Assembly: GCA_021604805.1 (NCBI GenBank)
Contig: BQJR01000005.1
Coordinates: 62,001-126,000, forward strand
Direction of reading: 5' to 3'
Source: Planctomycetota bacterium
Lineage (GTDB): Bacteria > Planctomycetota > B15-G4
DNA: 64,000 bases
Below are positions 18,155-26,468 of the stretch, piece by piece. How positions within the stretch are numbered: the first letter of the stretch is position 1; each line of letters opens with the position of its first letter. The position numbers and the translations under genes are program-made. The notes under the pieces were generated by a model that saw only the letters and a program-made list of their open reading frames with translations, was not told where the DNA came from and ran no database searches.

Positions 18155-19208
18155 GGGCCGCGCTCCCGGAGACGACGCGATGCTCTTGCACGGTGCGCAC
18201 CAGCGCGGCGACCGCGTCGGGCGAGGTCTGCTTCATCACGCCATGACCCAACCCGAAGATGTGCCCGGGGCGACCGCCGACCGCGCGCAGCAGCTCAGCG
18301 GTGCGCGCAGCGACATCCTCGGGAGTGCCGAGCAAGCAAGCCGGATCGAGGTTGCCTTGGAAGGCCGTGGTGTCGCCCCAGCGTGCGAGACAGTCGGGCA
18401 GCGACACGCGCCAGTCGACGGCGACGGCTTCGGTGCCCAGCCCCACGATGTCCTCGAGCACATGCCCACCGTTGAGCACGAAGTTGATGATCGGCGCCTT
18501 GCCGCGCACGTGCGACAGCACGCGTTCGGTGGCCGGCATCGCGAAGCGCAGATAGTCGTTCCGCCCGAGCGTGCCCGCCCAGGTGTCGAACAACACGACC
18601 GCCTGCGCGCCCGACTCGATCTGGTAAGCGAGGTGACGCCCAACCGCGTCGGCAAAGGTGTCGAGCAGCGCGGAGAAGGCTCGCGGGTCTTGCCCCATGA
18701 AGCCGCGCAGCGTGGCGTGCCCCTTGCTCGTGCCGCCTTCCACGGCGTAACTCGCGAGCGTGAACGGAGCGCCGCAGAAGCCGAGCAAGGTGCAGCTCTC
18801 GGGCAACTCGCGCGCCAGGATGCCGAGCGTTTCACCCACGTATCCAAGGCTTTCCGAAGGTTCGAGCGGACGCAACGCCGCGATGCGCTCGGGGCTCGTG
18901 AGCGGTTCCTCGAGCACGGGACCCACGCCGTCGTCGAAACGCAGCGGCATGCCCATGGCTTGCAGCGGCAGCAGGATGTCGCTGAACAAGATCGCGCCGT
19001 CCATGCCGAAGCGACGGATCGGTTGCAGCGTGACCTCCGCCGCGAGCTCGGGGTTCTGCGCCATGGCGAGGAAGCCGCCCGCCGCCTTGCGCACCTTCTG
19101 GTACTCGGGCAGGTAGCGACCGGCTTGGCGCATGAGCCACACGGGCGGGCGCGGGATGCGCTCGCGGCGCAGGGCGGCGAGCAGCAGGCGTTGCGGGGCG
19201 TCGGTCAT
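18147..19208 (-). CDS. hemE: Uroporphyrinogen decarboxylase
   Basis: This cytoplasmic enzyme removes four carboxyl groups from uroporphyrinogen III to give coproporphyrinogen III. The signature PPVWLMRQAGRYLPEY with Arg27 and Arg31 is intact, and DAVILFSDIL-type sequence (here DGAILFSDILLP) contains the catalytic Asp. I chose the ATG at 19208, giving 353 residues, the usual size; the open frame extends upstream with no homology. The 91-base gap to the regulator gene is the largest in the haem operon and could hold an internal promoter. It overlaps hemN by 8 bases. Confidence 0.95.
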   Translation of the reverse strand: MTDAPQRLLLAALRRERIPRPPVWLMRQAGRYLPEYQKVRKAAGGFLAMAQNPELAAEVTLQPIRRFGMDGAILFSDILLPLQAMGMPLRFDDGVGPVLEEPLTSPERIAALRPLEPSESLGYVGETLGILARELPESCTLLGFCGAPFTLASYAVEGGTSKGHATLRGFMGQDPRAFSALLDTFADAVGRHLAYQIESGAQAVVLFDTWAGTLGRNDYLRFAMPATERVLSHVRGKAPIINFVLNGGHVLEDIVGLGTEAVAVDWRVSLPDCLARWGDTTAFQGNLDPACLLGTPEDVAARTAELLRAVGGRPGHIFGLGHGVMKQTSPDAVAALVRTVQEHRVVSGSAARV

Positions 19209-19299
19209 GGTCGTGTCTCGCGGAGCGGCAGAGAGTCGGGTGTGAGTGCGAGCTGCGGCGGGCAGCGTGTGCTTCGGTGCGCGTGACCTGCGCAGGTCG

Positions 19300-19995
19300 T
19301 CATGGCGTGAGTCGGTAACCCGTGCCGCGCACGGTGTGGATGTAGCGCGGCGCGCGGGCGTCGGGTTCGAGCAGGCGGCGCAGGCGCACGATGAAGTTGT
19401 CGATGGTGCGCGCGGTCGGGAAGGCGTCGTAACCCCAAACGGTGTCGAGGATGTCGCGGCGCGACACGACTTCACCGGGTCGCTCGGCCAAGCAGCGCAG
19501 GATGAGTGTCTCCTTGGGCGACAGCTCGATGACGCGTTCGCCCGTTCGCGCGCTGAAGGACTTGAAGTCCACCACGGCCTTGCCCAGCGTGAGCGTGTCT
19601 CCCACCGGCGACGGCGAGCGGCTCCACTCCGCGCGACGCAGGATCGCGCGCACGCGCTGGATCAACTCGCTGAGTTCGAAGGGTTTGCCGAGGTAGTCGT
19701 CGCCGCCGAGCTCGAGCCCGCGCACACGATCGTCGAGGCTGCTGCGCGCCGTGAGGAACAACACGGGCAGGCGCGAGCCGCTGGCGCGCAGACGTTCGCA
19801 GATCTCGAAGCCGTCGATTCCCGGCAGCATCACGTCGAGCAACACGAGGTCGGGCGGGTCGCCGAGCAGGCGTTCGAGCGCTTGCTCGCCTTGCGACACG
19901 CTGTCCACCTGCCAACCTTCGAGCTGCAAGTTGTCGACGATGACCTCGGCGAGGTGCGCTTCGTCTTCCACGACCAGGATGCGTTCGCTGCTCAT
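19300..19995 (-). CDS. OmpR/PhoB-family response regulator
   Basis: 231 residues: a receiver domain with the acidic pair at 10-11, phospho-acceptor Asp54 (LVLLDVMLPG) and the conserved Lys in GKPFE, then a winged-helix domain ending in TVRGTGYRLTP. The ATG at 19995 overlaps the kinase stop as ATGA, so the two are a cognate pair. Members of this family bind direct repeats spaced by about one helical turn; such a repeat exists upstream of hemA (26366-26383). Its place inside the haem operon makes control of haem synthesis a reasonable hypothesis, but the signal is unknown. Confidence 0.92.
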   Translation of the reverse strand: MSSERILVVEDEAHLAEVIVDNLQLEGWQVDSVSQGEQALERLLGDPPDLVLLDVMLPGIDGFEICERLRASGSRLPVLFLTARSSLDDRVRGLELGGDDYLGKPFELSELIQRVRAILRRAEWSRSPSPVGDTLTLGKAVVDFKSFSARTGERVIELSPKETLILRCLAERPGEVVSRRDILDTVWGYDAFPTARTIDNFIVRLRRLLEPDARAPRYIHTVRGTGYRLTP

Positions 19996-20993
19996 GACGC
20001 CAGCTCCGCGGCCCGCGGCAGCTCCACCACCGCGCAGGTGCCCGCCCCCGCCGACGCGCTGCGCAAACGCAAACGCCCGCCGTGCGCCGCGACGAGTTCG
20101 CGCACGATGAACAAGCCGAGGCCCACACCGGGACGCGTGCGCACTTGTTCGTCGCCGCCGCGCACGAAGGGTTCGGTGAGCGCCGCCGCTTCGCCCTCGG
20201 GCAGGCCCACGCCGTGATCGCGCACGCTCAGCTCCACGCGACCGCCTTGCGAGCTCACGCCGACCTCCACGACGCCGCCCTCGCCGCCGTACTTCACGGC
20301 GTTGCTCACGAGGTTGTCGAGGATGCGCAAGAGCGCTTGTTCGTCGGCGTTCACGGGGGCGGGCGCCGGCGCGTTCAACCTCAGCGTGACGCCTTCGGTG
20401 GTGTAGCGTTCGCCGAGTCGCGCGCAGGCTTCGCGCACCCAGGCGGCCAGGTCGAGCGGCACGAGCTGGGCGCGCAGACGACCTTCGTCGAGCTGCCGCG
20501 TGGTGAGCACGTCTTCCACCATCGACTCCAGGCGTTCCACGTCTTGCTGCGCGTGGCTCACGTAGCGCGCGGCCTTCTCGCCCGTGGCGCGCCCCGTGGC
20601 GAGGCTCTCGAGGTAGAGCTTGATCGAGGCCAGCGGCGAGCGCAGTTCGTGCGTGACGGCCGACACGAAGTTGCGCTGCTGCTGACCGAGCGCCACCTCG
20701 CGCCGCAAGCTGCGCAACACGAGCATCACCGACGCGAGCAACAACAAGCCGAGGAAGCCCCCCTCGAACAGGAACATGCGCGCCGTGCGACCGAGCTCGG
20801 CGCGCAGAGCGCTGGCCTGCTCGGGATCCAGCGCGCGACCGTTCGCGGCGAGTTGCGCGGCGAGGTTGTCGCCCAGGCGCGAGAAGAAATACACCCACCA
20901 GCCGATGAGCGCGACGTAGGCACCCACGATGCCCACGTAGAGTCGCAGCGGCAGCGCCACGCTCGTGCGACGACTGTCACTCGCCGCCGTCAC
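19992..20993 (-). CDS. Membrane sensor histidine kinase
   Basis: 333 residues. Two transmembrane helices (about 17-39 and 73-92) enclose a short extracytoplasmic loop of about 35 residues with no Cys or His, too small for a usual ligand domain. The H-box FVSAVTHELRSPL carries His115, followed by N-box NLVSNAVKYGG, DHGVGLP and GLGLFIVRELVAAHGG. The architecture resembles small PhoR/ResE-like kinases without a PAS domain. It overlaps hemL upstream and the regulator downstream by 4 bases each. It may sense membrane or envelope state rather than bind a small molecule in the loop. Confidence 0.92.
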   Translation of the reverse strand: MTAASDSRRTSVALPLRLYVGIVGAYVALIGWWVYFFSRLGDNLAAQLAANGRALDPEQASALRAELGRTARMFLFEGGFLGLLLLASVMLVLRSLRREVALGQQQRNFVSAVTHELRSPLASIKLYLESLATGRATGEKAARYVSHAQQDVERLESMVEDVLTTRQLDEGRLRAQLVPLDLAAWVREACARLGERYTTEGVTLRLNAPAPAPVNADEQALLRILDNLVSNAVKYGGEGGVVEVGVSSQGGRVELSVRDHGVGLPEGEAAALTEPFVRGGDEQVRTRPGVGLGLFIVRELVAAHGGRLRLRSASAGAGTCAVVELPRAAELAS

Positions 20994-22309
20994 GCAGGCG
21001 CCTCCGTGAGCACGGCACCGAGCGCTGCGTCGAAGGCGGCGATGGCTTCATCGATGTCGGCCTCGCTGTGCGCCGTCGACACGAAAGCGACCTCGTAGGC
21101 CGAGGGCGCCATCCACAAACCGCGCTCGAGCATCGCCGGGTGCAAGCGCGAGTAGATGCGCGGGCCGTCTTCGCCCACGAGGTGGAAGGCGCGTGGCGGC
21201 GGACCGGGTTGCAGCGAGAGCCACAGCACCGACCCCACGCGCGCGATGCCCGCGGGCAAGCCGTGTTTGTCGAGCGAGGCGCGCCAACCTTGTTCGAGGC
21301 GTGCGCCGCGTGCTTCGAGCGTGGCGTACACGCCGGGTTCGTCGAGCTGCGCGAGCGTGGCGCGGCCGGCGGCCATGGCGAGCGGGTTCCCGCTGAGCGT
21401 TCCCGCGTGGTAGACGGGCCCGTTCGGTGCGAGCAGCTCCATCACGTTCTCGCTGCCCATGAAGGCGCCGACGGGCATGCCGCCGCCCACGATCTTGCCC
21501 ACCGTGACCAGGTCGGGACGGATCCCGCTGCGCTCCGTCATGCCGCCGGGCGCCACGCGGAAACCCGAGATGACTTCGTCGAAGAGCAGCAGCGCACCGT
21601 GCTCGTCGCACAGCGAACGCAGGTGTTCGAGGAACGCCTGGCGCTGCTCGAGCAGGCCTGCGTTGGCCGGCATCGGTTCGATGACGACGCAGGCGATCTC
21701 GGATCCCTTGTCGGCGAAGAGCGCGGAAGCCGCGGCTTCGTCGTCGAGCGGGAGCACTTCGGTGAGCGCGGTGAAGGCTTCGGGCACGCCGCCGGAACTG
21801 GGCGTGCCGAAGGTCGCGAGACCCGAGCCACCTTTCACGAGCAGCGCGTCGAAATGACCGTGGTAGCAACCCTCGAACTTCACCACGCGATCACGACCGG
21901 TGGCGCCGCGCGCCAAGCGCAGCGCGCTCATCACGGCCTCGGTGCCGCTGCTCGTGAAGCGCACGCGGTCGGCGAAAGGAAAGCGGCGCAGGATCGCTTC
22001 GGCGAGCTCGACTTCGGCTTCGCAGGTGGCGCCGAAGCTCAGGCCGTCGGCGGCGGTGCGTTGCACGGCCTCGACCACGGCCGGATGCGCGTGACCCAGG
22101 ATCAGCGGCCCCCAACTCCCGACGAGGTCCACGTAGCGCTTGCCGCTGCGGTCGAAGAGTTGCGCGCCTTCGCCGCGCACCACGAAGGGCGGGTCGCCTT
22201 GGACCGCTCCGAAAGCACGCACCGGCGACGACACGCCGCCGGGCATCGACGCGCGCGCGCGCGCGAGCAAGGGAAGGTCATCGTGCGGGGTGCTGGGCGG
22301 AACACTCAT
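20990..22309 (-). CDS. hemL: Glutamate-1-semialdehyde 2,1-aminomutase
   Basis: A PLP enzyme that converts glutamate-1-semialdehyde to 5-aminolevulinate, the second step of the C5 pathway. MPGGVSSPVRAFG at the N-terminus, SSGTEAVMSALRLARG, and Schiff-base Lys272 in GKIVGGGMPVGAFMG are diagnostic. It has 439 residues, normal length. It begins 7 bases after hemB and overlaps the sensor kinase by 4 bases. Together with hemA it shows that this organism makes tetrapyrroles from glutamyl-tRNA, not by ALA synthase. Confidence 0.97.
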   Translation of the reverse strand: MSVPPSTPHDDLPLLARARASMPGGVSSPVRAFGAVQGDPPFVVRGEGAQLFDRSGKRYVDLVGSWGPLILGHAHPAVVEAVQRTAADGLSFGATCEAEVELAEAILRRFPFADRVRFTSSGTEAVMSALRLARGATGRDRVVKFEGCYHGHFDALLVKGGSGLATFGTPSSGGVPEAFTALTEVLPLDDEAAASALFADKGSEIACVVIEPMPANAGLLEQRQAFLEHLRSLCDEHGALLLFDEVISGFRVAPGGMTERSGIRPDLVTVGKIVGGGMPVGAFMGSENVMELLAPNGPVYHAGTLSGNPLAMAAGRATLAQLDEPGVYATLEARGARLEQGWRASLDKHGLPAGIARVGSVLWLSLQPGPPPRAFHLVGEDGPRIYSRLHPAMLERGLWMAPSAYEVAFVSTAHSEADIDEAIAAFDAALGAVLTEAPA

Positions 22310-22316
22310 CGGGACG

Positions 22317-23285
22317 TCACTCCAACCAACCGCCCGCGAGCGCCTCGCGAGCGTGGTACGTGATGATCTGGTCGGCGCCGGCGCGCGCCATCGAGTGCAG
22401 GATCTCCGAGACCATCAGCGCCTCGTTCACCCAGCCTTTCTGCGCGGCGGCTTTCACCATGGAGAACTCCCCCGACACGTTGTAGGCGGCCACCGGGATC
22501 ATCGCTTCCTGCGCGATGTCGGCGATCACGTCGAGGTAGGCGAGCGCGGGTTTCACCATGAGCATGTCGGCGCCTTCGGCTTCGTCGATCAGGCTCTCGT
22601 GCAGGGCTTCGCGACCGTTGCGCGGATCCATCTGGTAACTCTTGCGGTCGCCGGACTGCGGCGAGCTGTCGGCGGCGTCGCGGAAGGGTCCGTAGAAGGC
22701 CGACGCGAACTTGGTGCTGTAGGACAGGATCGCGGTGTCGGGTAGGCCGGCGTCGTCGAGGCCTTCGCGGATGGCTTCCACGCGACCGTCGAGCATGTCG
22801 CTCGGCGCGACGATGTCGGCGCCCGCTTCGGCGTGACTCACGGCCATGGCGGCGAGCAACGGCAGCGACTCGTCGTTGAGCACCTTGCCTTCGTGGAGCA
22901 CGCCGCAGTGGCCGCTCTCGGTGGCGCCGCACAGACACACGTCGGTGATGATGAGCAGGTCGTCGCCGTGGGCGGCGCGCAACGCACGCACGGCGCGCGG
23001 CACGAGGCCGTCGGGATCGGTGGCGGCGCGCGCGTCGGCGCTCTTCTCGTCGGTGACGCCGAAGAGCAACACGTTGCGCAGACCGAGTGCGAGGTCGTCG
23101 CCCACCGCGTCGACGAGGCGCGCGATCGACTGCCGCGCGATACCGGGCATCGACTCGATGGCTTGCTCGTCGTCGGCGGCGTGCACGAAGTGCGGTTGCA
23201 CGAGACGACTCGGGTGCAGCCGCGTCTCGGCGACCATCTCACGCATCACGGCTTTGCTGCGCAGACGGCGCGGGCGGATGTTCAT
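22317..23285 (-). CDS. hemB: Porphobilinogen synthase (delta-aminolevulinic acid dehydratase)
   Basis: Condenses two 5-aminolevulinate molecules to porphobilinogen in the cytoplasm. Schiff-base lysines are Lys192 (YSTKFASAFYGPFR) and Lys245 (MLMVKPALAYLD). The metal site is of the zinc type: Cys117, Cys119 and Cys127 in TDVCLCGATESGHCGVL. The ATG at 23285 overlaps the hemC-hemD stop as ATGA and gives 322 residues, typical for the family; the longer open frame upstream lies within the fusion gene and is not used. Confidence 0.96.
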   Translation of the reverse strand: MNIRPRRLRSKAVMREMVAETRLHPSRLVQPHFVHAADDEQAIESMPGIARQSIARLVDAVGDDLALGLRNVLLFGVTDEKSADARAATDPDGLVPRAVRALRAAHGDDLLIITDVCLCGATESGHCGVLHEGKVLNDESLPLLAAMAVSHAEAGADIVAPSDMLDGRVEAIREGLDDAGLPDTAILSYSTKFASAFYGPFRDAADSSPQSGDRKSYQMDPRNGREALHESLIDEAEGADMLMVKPALAYLDVIADIAQEAMIPVAAYNVSGEFSMVKAAAQKGWVNEALMVSEILHSMARAGADQIITYHAREALAGGWLE

Positions 23286-24943
23286 GCGGGCGACTCCGGC
23301 TCGGAGGTGCGGGGCAGTTGGTTCTCGGCCTGCAGCGTGAGCAGCAAGTGCAGCACGGCGTCGGGGCCCGAACCCTTGGGTTGTTCGTGGTCGAGGGTCT
23401 CGTCTTGGAGCGCGTCGCAAGTGGAGCCGCCCAGGCCGATGCGCACCGCCTTGCCGGCCTCGCGACCGTGCGCCACCGACGACGCCACCGCCGACGGGCT
23501 CATGTACACGCGCACGTCGGCGGGTTCCGGTTCGCTGTCGCCGGCCTCGGCCACCGTGCGGTAGACCACGATCTGGTCGACCTCGATCTGGCGCGCGCGC
23601 AGGCCCGCGGGGAACTCCGGACGCGCGGTTTCCGAGCACGGGAAGAGCACTTTGCCGCCGTCGCCGACCTGCAACTGCTCGGCCATCTCGCGCGCGCCAC
23701 CACGTCCGATGAAGTCGGGCTTGATGCCTTCCGCGACCAGCGCTTTCGCTGTCGACGGGCCGACCGCGGCCACCGTCACGCCGCTCGGCACGCGGTAGCC
23801 CTTCAAGCGGCGCGCTGCCTGACGGCTCGTGATGGCGAGCACGTCGCCGGGTTTGAGACGCGCGAGTTTGGCCGGTAGCTCCGGCGCCTTCGTGGGCCGG
23901 AAACTGAGCACTTGTTCATGCGAGACGTGCGCGCCGAGCTGCTCGAGTCGGTCGGCCAGGTTGCTCTCGCTCGTGCCGCCGCCCACCAAGCTCACGCGCA
24001 AACCCGCGAGCGGTCCCGCGCCGAAGAACTTGCCCGACTCGGCGCGCCCCCAGGCGAGCTCGGCAGCCTCGCGCGCGGTCGCCGCAGTGGTTTCGATCCA
24101 GCGCGACGGATCTTCACGCGTGGGCAGGCCTGCGCCCACGAAGAGTCGCGCGCGGAACCAGCCTGCCACTTCCGCTTGCACGAGTGCGCCGAGCGGGAGA
24201 TGACAACCGCCGCCGGCCAAGGCCAGCACGGCGCGTTCGGCGTCGATCTGTTCGGCGGTGGGCGCGTGATGCAACACGCGCGCGAGCAACTCGCGCAGCT
24301 CGCTGTCGGCCTCGCGACACTGGATGCCGAGCGCACCTTGCGCCGGCGACGGCACCATGAGTTCCACCGGCAAGGTCACGCTGATGAGGTCACCGAGGTC
24401 GAGACCCAGGCGCGTGAGCCCGGCGTCGGCGAGCAACACGGCGTCGAGACGGTGCTCTTGCACACGTTCCACGCGCGTTGGCACGTTGCCGCGCAACGCC
24501 ACGATCTCGAGATCATGACGCAGCGCTTCGAGCAGAGCCGCGCGACGCGGCGCCGAGGTCCCGAGCTTCGCGCGGCGCGTGAGCGGCAACAACGGTGCGT
24601 TCTGGTCGTGCGCATCGGGGTGGATGAGCAGGCGCTCGGCCACCGGCCCGCGCTCGGGCACCGCCGCGATCAGCAAACCCTCGGGCGACTGCAGCGCCAT
24701 GTCTTTGTGACTGTGCACGGCGAGGTCGATCTCGTCGTCGAGCAGCGCGCGTTCGAGACGCGCGGTGAAGAAACCTTGGCCTTCCACTTCTTGGAGCGGA
24801 CGGTCGAGCACTTCGTCGCCGGTGGTGGAGATGATCACGAGCTCCACGTCTTCCACACCGGGCGCGGCGTGCAGCGCGTCCTTCACGAAGTTCGCTTGCC
24901 ACAGCGCGAGGTCGCTTCCGCGGGTTCCGAGGCGCAACGTCAC
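23282..24943 (-). CDS. hemCD: HemC-HemD fusion: hydroxymethylbilane synthase / uroporphyrinogen-III synthase
   Basis: 553 residues with two enzymes in series. Residues about 1-300 are porphobilinogen deaminase: LRLGTRGSDLALWQA, HSHKDMALQ, GTSAPRRAALL, and the dipyrromethane cofactor Cys247 in AGGGCHLPLGAL. Residues about 315-553 match uroporphyrinogen-III synthase: LVGGGTSESNLADRLEQLGA, DVLAITSRQAARRL, VAAVGPSTAKAL, VLFPCSETARPE, VYRTV and YMSPSAVAS. Fusion channels the unstable hydroxymethylbilane to the cyclising enzyme. Such fusions are known in a minority of bacteria. It overlaps hemA and hemB by 4 bases each. Confidence 0.93.
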   Translation of the reverse strand: MTLRLGTRGSDLALWQANFVKDALHAAPGVEDVELVIISTTGDEVLDRPLQEVEGQGFFTARLERALLDDEIDLAVHSHKDMALQSPEGLLIAAVPERGPVAERLLIHPDAHDQNAPLLPLTRRAKLGTSAPRRAALLEALRHDLEIVALRGNVPTRVERVQEHRLDAVLLADAGLTRLGLDLGDLISVTLPVELMVPSPAQGALGIQCREADSELRELLARVLHHAPTAEQIDAERAVLALAGGGCHLPLGALVQAEVAGWFRARLFVGAGLPTREDPSRWIETTAATAREAAELAWGRAESGKFFGAGPLAGLRVSLVGGGTSESNLADRLEQLGAHVSHEQVLSFRPTKAPELPAKLARLKPGDVLAITSRQAARRLKGYRVPSGVTVAAVGPSTAKALVAEGIKPDFIGRGGAREMAEQLQVGDGGKVLFPCSETARPEFPAGLRARQIEVDQIVVYRTVAEAGDSEPEPADVRVYMSPSAVASSVAHGREAGKAVRIGLGGSTCDALQDETLDHEQPKGSGPDAVLHLLLTLQAENQLPRTSEPESPA

Positions 24944-26331
24944 GTGTGGTCTCCAGCGGGTTCGTCATCGGGATCGTTGTGCAAGTCGTGCGCCATGCGT
25001 TTGAGTGCGGTGACGGGCAGATGCATGAGCCGGCCGAAGGTGGCGCGCGCCCAACGTTCGACCGCGCGGCGGTCTTGTTCGGGCAAGTGCGCGAGACGCC
25101 CACCGAGCAGGCCTTGCAGCTCGCGGTCGAGCAGCTCGCCGCTGGAGCGTTGCAACTCGGACACAACCGGCGCCGCGGCCTCTTCGTGGAAGCGCCGCGC
25201 CCAAGTGTCGACCTTGCGCTCGACGAGTTGTTCGGCGAGCGCGGCGGCCTCGGCGCGCAACGCACGGTTCGCGTCGGCTTCGGCACGCAAGGCGTCGAGG
25301 TCGAGCACGCGTACGCGCGGCGAGGTGCGATCGGCGCGCGCTGCACTGCTGTTGCTCGCTGCGCTGCTGTCCTCTGCTGCGCTGCCGTTGTGCACGGCGT
25401 GGTCGTCGCTCTGCGCTTGCACCGACTCGAGATCGCGCGGCACGGCGAGGTCGATGCCCAGCAGAGGGTGGCCCGAGGGCGTGGTCTCGCCGCGAGCCTG
25501 CAGCTGCGCGGCGCTCAGGATCGTGCCGGGCGCCGAGGTCGCGCTCAAGATCACGTCGACGGGTTCGGCGCCTTGCTGGAAGGCTTCGAGCGAGATCGGG
25601 AGCGCGTCGCAATCGGAGGCCAGCAAGCGCGCGCTCGACTCACTGCGGTTCACGATCACGTGCGGACCCAAGCCAGCGGCGCGCAACACGCGCGCGAGCA
25701 GTGCGCCCATCTCGCCCGCACCGATCACCGCCACGCGACGCTTCGACATCTCGGGCTCGGCGTCGAGCGCGGCCATGGCGAGGTTCACGAGCGACACGGG
25801 ATGCCGCGCGAGGTCGGTGTCAGCGCGCACCTTCTTGCCGATGGCGAGCGCGTGGTGGAAGAGCGGGCCGAGCAACGTGCCGGTGAGCCCGTGGTCGGCG
25901 GAGGTCGCGTAGGCCTCGCGCACCTGCGCGATGATCTGGTCTTCGCCGAGCACGAGCGAGTCGAGCGAAGCCGCCACGCGAAAGAGATGGCTGACGGCGT
26001 CGCGGCCGGTGCGCAGCAGGAGCGAGTCGCGCAGGGCGTCGACCTCTTGCTGCTGATCAGGCGGACACTCTCGCGCGCCGCCAGTGAGCCCGGCGAGGTG
26101 ACGCGCGAGCGGCGCGAGGTCGTCTTCGGAAGGCAGCTCGCCTTCTTCGCGCGCGTAGATCACCTCCACGCGATTGCAGGTGGCGAGGAACACGAGTTCG
26201 CTGGCACCGAGTTCGTCGCTCAGTTCGCGCAGCCACGCCACCCAGCGCTCGGGCGACGGGCGACGAACCCGTTCGAGCGCGGCGACATCAGCGCCGTGGA
26301 TCGTGAGGCCTGCGAGTGCGATGCGGTCCAT
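24940..26331 (-). CDS. hemA: Glutamyl-tRNA reductase
   Basis: First committed step of the C5 pathway: NADPH-dependent reduction of glutamyl-tRNA(Glu) to glutamate-1-semialdehyde. Active-site Cys52 lies in FLATCNRVEVI; LVLGEDQIIAQVREAY and VAVIGAGEMGALLARVL (NADPH site) follow, and the C-terminal dimerisation helix ends in LPVTALKRMAHD. The 463-residue protein contains a Ser/Ala-rich insert around 315-335 between the NADPH domain and the dimerisation domain that is not typical. It is the first gene of the operon; a Pho-box-like direct repeat lies 35-52 bases before its ATG. Confidence 0.96.
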   Translation of the reverse strand: MDRIALAGLTIHGADVAALERVRRPSPERWVAWLRELSDELGASELVFLATCNRVEVIYAREEGELPSEDDLAPLARHLAGLTGGARECPPDQQQEVDALRDSLLLRTGRDAVSHLFRVAASLDSLVLGEDQIIAQVREAYATSADHGLTGTLLGPLFHHALAIGKKVRADTDLARHPVSLVNLAMAALDAEPEMSKRRVAVIGAGEMGALLARVLRAAGLGPHVIVNRSESSARLLASDCDALPISLEAFQQGAEPVDVILSATSAPGTILSAAQLQARGETTPSGHPLLGIDLAVPRDLESVQAQSDDHAVHNGSAAEDSSAASNSSAARADRTSPRVRVLDLDALRAEADANRALRAEAAALAEQLVERKVDTWARRFHEEAAAPVVSELQRSSGELLDRELQGLLGGRLAHLPEQDRRAVERWARATFGRLMHLPVTALKRMAHDLHNDPDDEPAGDHT

Positions 26332-26365
26332 GACCGGTCCAGTCTAGGGAATCACCCCGGCGGGA

Positions 26366-26383
26366 CTGTCATGTTGCTGTCAC
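26366..26383 (+). promoter_or_regulatory. Pho-box-like direct repeat upstream of hemA
   Basis: The plus strand reads CTGTCATGTTGCTGTCAC: two 7-base repeats separated by 4 bases, matching both repeats of the enterobacterial PhoB box (CTGTCAT, 4-base spacer, CTGTCAY); only the spacer is not A/T-rich. It is 35-52 bases from the hemA start. It reads in the opposite direction to hemA, so activation of hemA in the classic arrangement is not obvious; repression or binding of the operon's own regulator are alternatives. Confidence 0.45.
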
Positions 26384-26391
26384 GGGAGTGC

Positions 26392-26405
26392 GGGGAGCGC
26401 TCCCC
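26392..26405 (-). terminator. Weak terminator candidate after the methyltransferase lipoprotein
   Basis: The palindrome GGGGAGCGCTCCCC lies 64 bases after the stop of the upstream lipoprotein gene and before the hemA promoter region. It can form a 5-bp stem with a GCGC loop but has no T-tract, so termination is uncertain; it could also be a regulator site. Confidence 0.3.
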
Positions 26406-26468
26406 AGCGGATCGGACCTGTGCGGGAGCGACCTGAGTCGCTCGGCGACAAAGCCGACGCGCCCGCGC

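Noticed and set aside
19996-20898. Long N-terminal extension of the response regulator frame
   Set aside because: It is an alternative frame of the sensor kinase gene; the receiver domain begins at ATG 19995, which overlaps the kinase stop.
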